Shown here one piece after another: positions 62,370 to 64,000 of a DNA stretch of 64,000 bases. Position numbers and translations under genes: made by a program. Numbering within the stretch: position 1 is the stretch's first letter; every line of letters begins with the position of its first letter. The stretch lies in assembly GCA_041664945.1 (NCBI GenBank), contig JBAYJY010000001.1:27459-91458 (forward strand), written 5' to 3'. The stretch is from JBAYJY01 sp041664945 (lineage in GTDB: Bacteria > UBP15 > UBA6099). The notes under the pieces were generated by a model. That model had not been told where the DNA came from. It ran no database searches and worked only from the letters and a program-made list of their open reading frames with translations.

Positions 62370-64000
62370 ATGGACGCCAGCAAAAGGCATTATACGCGCG
62401 AGATAGCGGAGTGGGCCGCGCAGCTCAAGTACGAGGACATTCCGGAACGAATAATAGAGAAGGCGAAGCTGCAGACGATGAGCGTGCTTGCGTCGATATT
62501 CGCGAGTTCGCGCGCCGACGCGGGCCATCGGCTGCGCGAGGCGGTGCGCCGGTGGTCGGACCCCGGCCAATGCAGGATGATCCCGTTCGGCGACAGCGTG
62601 ACGATGAAGGACGTGCTGACGGCGAATTCGGGAATGAGCATGCTGATGGATTACGACGACTACCTGTTCGCCGGGCATTCGGGCCATTCGGCGGTTCTCG
62701 CGCCGCTCGCGCTTGCGGAGCGGATGGAAGTTGACGGAAAGCAAATGCTGACGGCGCAGGTGATAGCGAACGAGGTTGAGGCGCGGCTCGGCGGCTCGGT
62801 TATGATGGGCCCGCTTAACGGGCAGATGTGGGCGTTCATACACAGCGCCGGCGCAGCGCTTGCGGCCGGCAAGCTGATGGGGCTGGACGCAGGGCAGATG
62901 ACGTCGGCGCTCGGAATGTCGCTTGCGCAGCCGGCTTGGCCGCTCGCGCCGGGTTTCCTCGGCGGTGATTCGAAGCTGTTCACTGCGTCAGCGGGAATCC
63001 ATACCGGAGTTCTCGCGGCCCAGTTTGCCGCTGAAGGCCTCGAAGGCCCGGAAGATATTATCGAAACTGATGAAGGCTTTTGCGACACATTTTCGTTCAT
63101 TCCGCTCTATCCGATGCTGACGCGGCTCGGCGAATGCTGGCTCTCGGACACGCTGAGCTATAAGCTTTATCCGGGATGCGCTTATATCGACTCAACGATG
63201 GACTGCGTGTTTAAAATACGGAAAGAAAAGAAGATCGACACAGACGATATTTTCAAAATCGATGTCTATGCGAGCCTCCTGACAGTGAAGATGGACGAAC
63301 TGGCGACGGGCATGGTGCGCCACCAGAACACCCACCCGGTGACCCTGAATTTCTACACGCCGTATAACGTAGCTGCGGGGTTGATCGACGGCGAGCTCGG
63401 CCCGGACCAGTTCCGGCAGGAGCGGATCGAAGACCCGAAGGTGTGGGAACTCGCCAAACGCGTGCGCGTTCACCACGACATCGCTTTGACGGGCAAAGTT
63501 ATTGATTCCGTGACGGATCTGATAGACCTGAGATTTCTTTTAAGCGAGTTGCGTTTAAGCAGCCTGAGAACGCTGGTGAAGAAAATCGGGCCTGGCTCGC
63601 CGCTCGTCTGGCTGGCGGCCGGACGCGAGGTGACTAATTTCATCACTGAGGGACGCCGGACGCTCGACAAGGTTTTCGGCGGACAGCGCGAGGAGAAAGC
63701 GGACAAGAATCTTGCGAAGAGCGCCGAGGATTTCAAGATGGCGTTCGGTTCGCGGGTCGTGTTCGAGATGAAATCGGACAAGAAAAATTATGAATGCGAG
63801 CAGGAAATACCATACGGCGCGGCGGGCAGGCCTCTGGAAGAATTGAAACTTGATGTCGCGGCAAAATTCGAGAAGGAAGCGCGCCAGGTTATCACCGGAG
63901 ACGCTTCACAGGCGGCGATGGACAAAATTTCGGATTTTGAAAATCAGGATTCCGCCGGCGTTCGCGCGCTCGTTTCCGACTGCTGTTCGCAGAGCGAATG
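62370..64000 (+). CDS. MmgE/PrpD family protein, cut by the window edge
   Basis: An open frame of 543 codons to the right edge. MLMDYDDYLFAGHSGHSAVL contains the family D-D-x-x-x-x-GH motif, EVEARLGGSV and SYKLYPGCAYIDSTM (the K-x-Y-PxC motif) are typical of 2-methylcitrate dehydratase-like enzymes, which dehydrate tricarboxylic acids. It is already longer than PrpD (about 480) and not finished, so the C-terminus is extended. GGAGGA stands about 8 bases before the ATG. True substrate unknown. Confidence 0.8.
   Translation, partial: MDASKRHYTREIAEWAAQLKYEDIPERIIEKAKLQTMSVLASIFASSRADAGHRLREAVRRWSDPGQCRMIPFGDSVTMKDVLTANSGMSMLMDYDDYLFAGHSGHSAVLAPLALAERMEVDGKQMLTAQVIANEVEARLGGSVMMGPLNGQMWAFIHSAGAALAAGKLMGLDAGQMTSALGMSLAQPAWPLAPGFLGGDSKLFTASAGIHTGVLAAQFAAEGLEGPEDIIETDEGFCDTFSFIPLYPMLTRLGECWLSDTLSYKLYPGCAYIDSTMDCVFKIRKEKKIDTDDIFKIDVYASLLTVKMDELATGMVRHQNTHPVTLNFYTPYNVAAGLIDGELGPDQFRQERIEDPKVWELAKRVRVHHDIALTGKVIDSVTDLIDLRFLLSELRLSSLRTLVKKIGPGSPLVWLAAGREVTNFITEGRRTLDKVFGGQREEKADKNLAKSAEDFKMAFGSRVVFEMKSDKKNYECEQEIPYGAAGRPLEELKLDVAAKFEKEARQVITGDASQAAMDKISDFENQDSAGVRALVSDCCSQSE

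Noticed and set aside
1..64000. tRNA, rRNA genes or CRISPR arrays
   Set aside because: I looked in the intergenic gaps and saw no cloverleaf-like sequence, conserved rRNA segment or regularly spaced repeats.

Overview
This window is the chromosome of a GC-rich diderm (Gram-negative-type) bacterium, most likely from a poorly sampled lineage known mainly from metagenomes. The diderm call rests on two predicted outer-membrane beta-barrel proteins, many signal peptides, BatA/DUF58-type proteins and MltG. I cannot assign a phylum from sequence alone. Coding density is high and both strands carry short operons. I see no tRNA or rRNA gene, no CRISPR array, no transposase and no phage module. TTG and GTG starts behind good Shine-Dalgarno sequences are common (flanking mltG, fdhD, the DUF151 gene, the radical SAM gene).

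Layout. 1-5 kb (minus): a protein-L-isoaspartate methyltransferase cut by the left edge, a 1063-residue outer-membrane barrel and a ROK-like sugar kinase. 5-14 kb (mostly plus): UDP-glucose dehydrogenase, GlpX fructose-bisphosphatase, two exported proteins, a D-cysteine-desulfhydrase-like PLP enzyme and an iron-dependent alcohol dehydrogenase. 13.6-15.7 kb: an isolated flagellin unit with its own sigma-28-type promoter, a long leader and a flagellin whose variable region is replaced by a von Willebrand factor A domain. 15.7-23.8 kb: DUF151 nuclease, small membrane proteins, a GH2 hydrolase, an mltG-radical SAM-folP-zinc protein operon, and an M6-peptidase-like protein that has lost its zinc site. 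24-29.4 kb (minus): glpA-glpB-glpC followed by a PPi-type phosphofructokinase. 29.5-35 kb: polA, a D-threonine-aldolase-like enzyme, an SDR protein without its catalytic tyrosine, thioredoxin. 35-46 kb: a GH57/38-like secreted protein, IolB, a Glu/Pro-rich membrane protein, TrpB2, an HNH nuclease, GNAT, and the split glycine decarboxylase gcvPA-gcvPB. 46-52.7 kb: a membrane-anchored GH99-like hydrolase, a methyltransferase, a LUD protein and a second phosphofructokinase of ATP type. 52.8-53.8 kb: an AT-rich foreign-looking gene with a possible HEPN RNase motif. 54-64 kb: fdhD, a secreted PHP protein, a TIM-barrel isomerase and a creatininase-family hydrolase (possibly inositol catabolism together with IolB), PIG-L deacetylase, BatA-like and DUF58 proteins, and an MmgE/PrpD gene cut by the right edge.

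How it fits together. Central carbon genes dominate: two phosphofructokinases with different predicted phosphate donors, a class II FBPase, anaerobic glycerol-3-phosphate dehydrogenase, and half of the glycine cleavage system. Several glycoside hydrolases and exported proteins suggest a carbohydrate-using, probably anaerobic or facultative heterotroph. The most unusual item is the VWA-flagellin at 14012-15646, which would display an array of metal-dependent adhesion domains along a flagellar filament.
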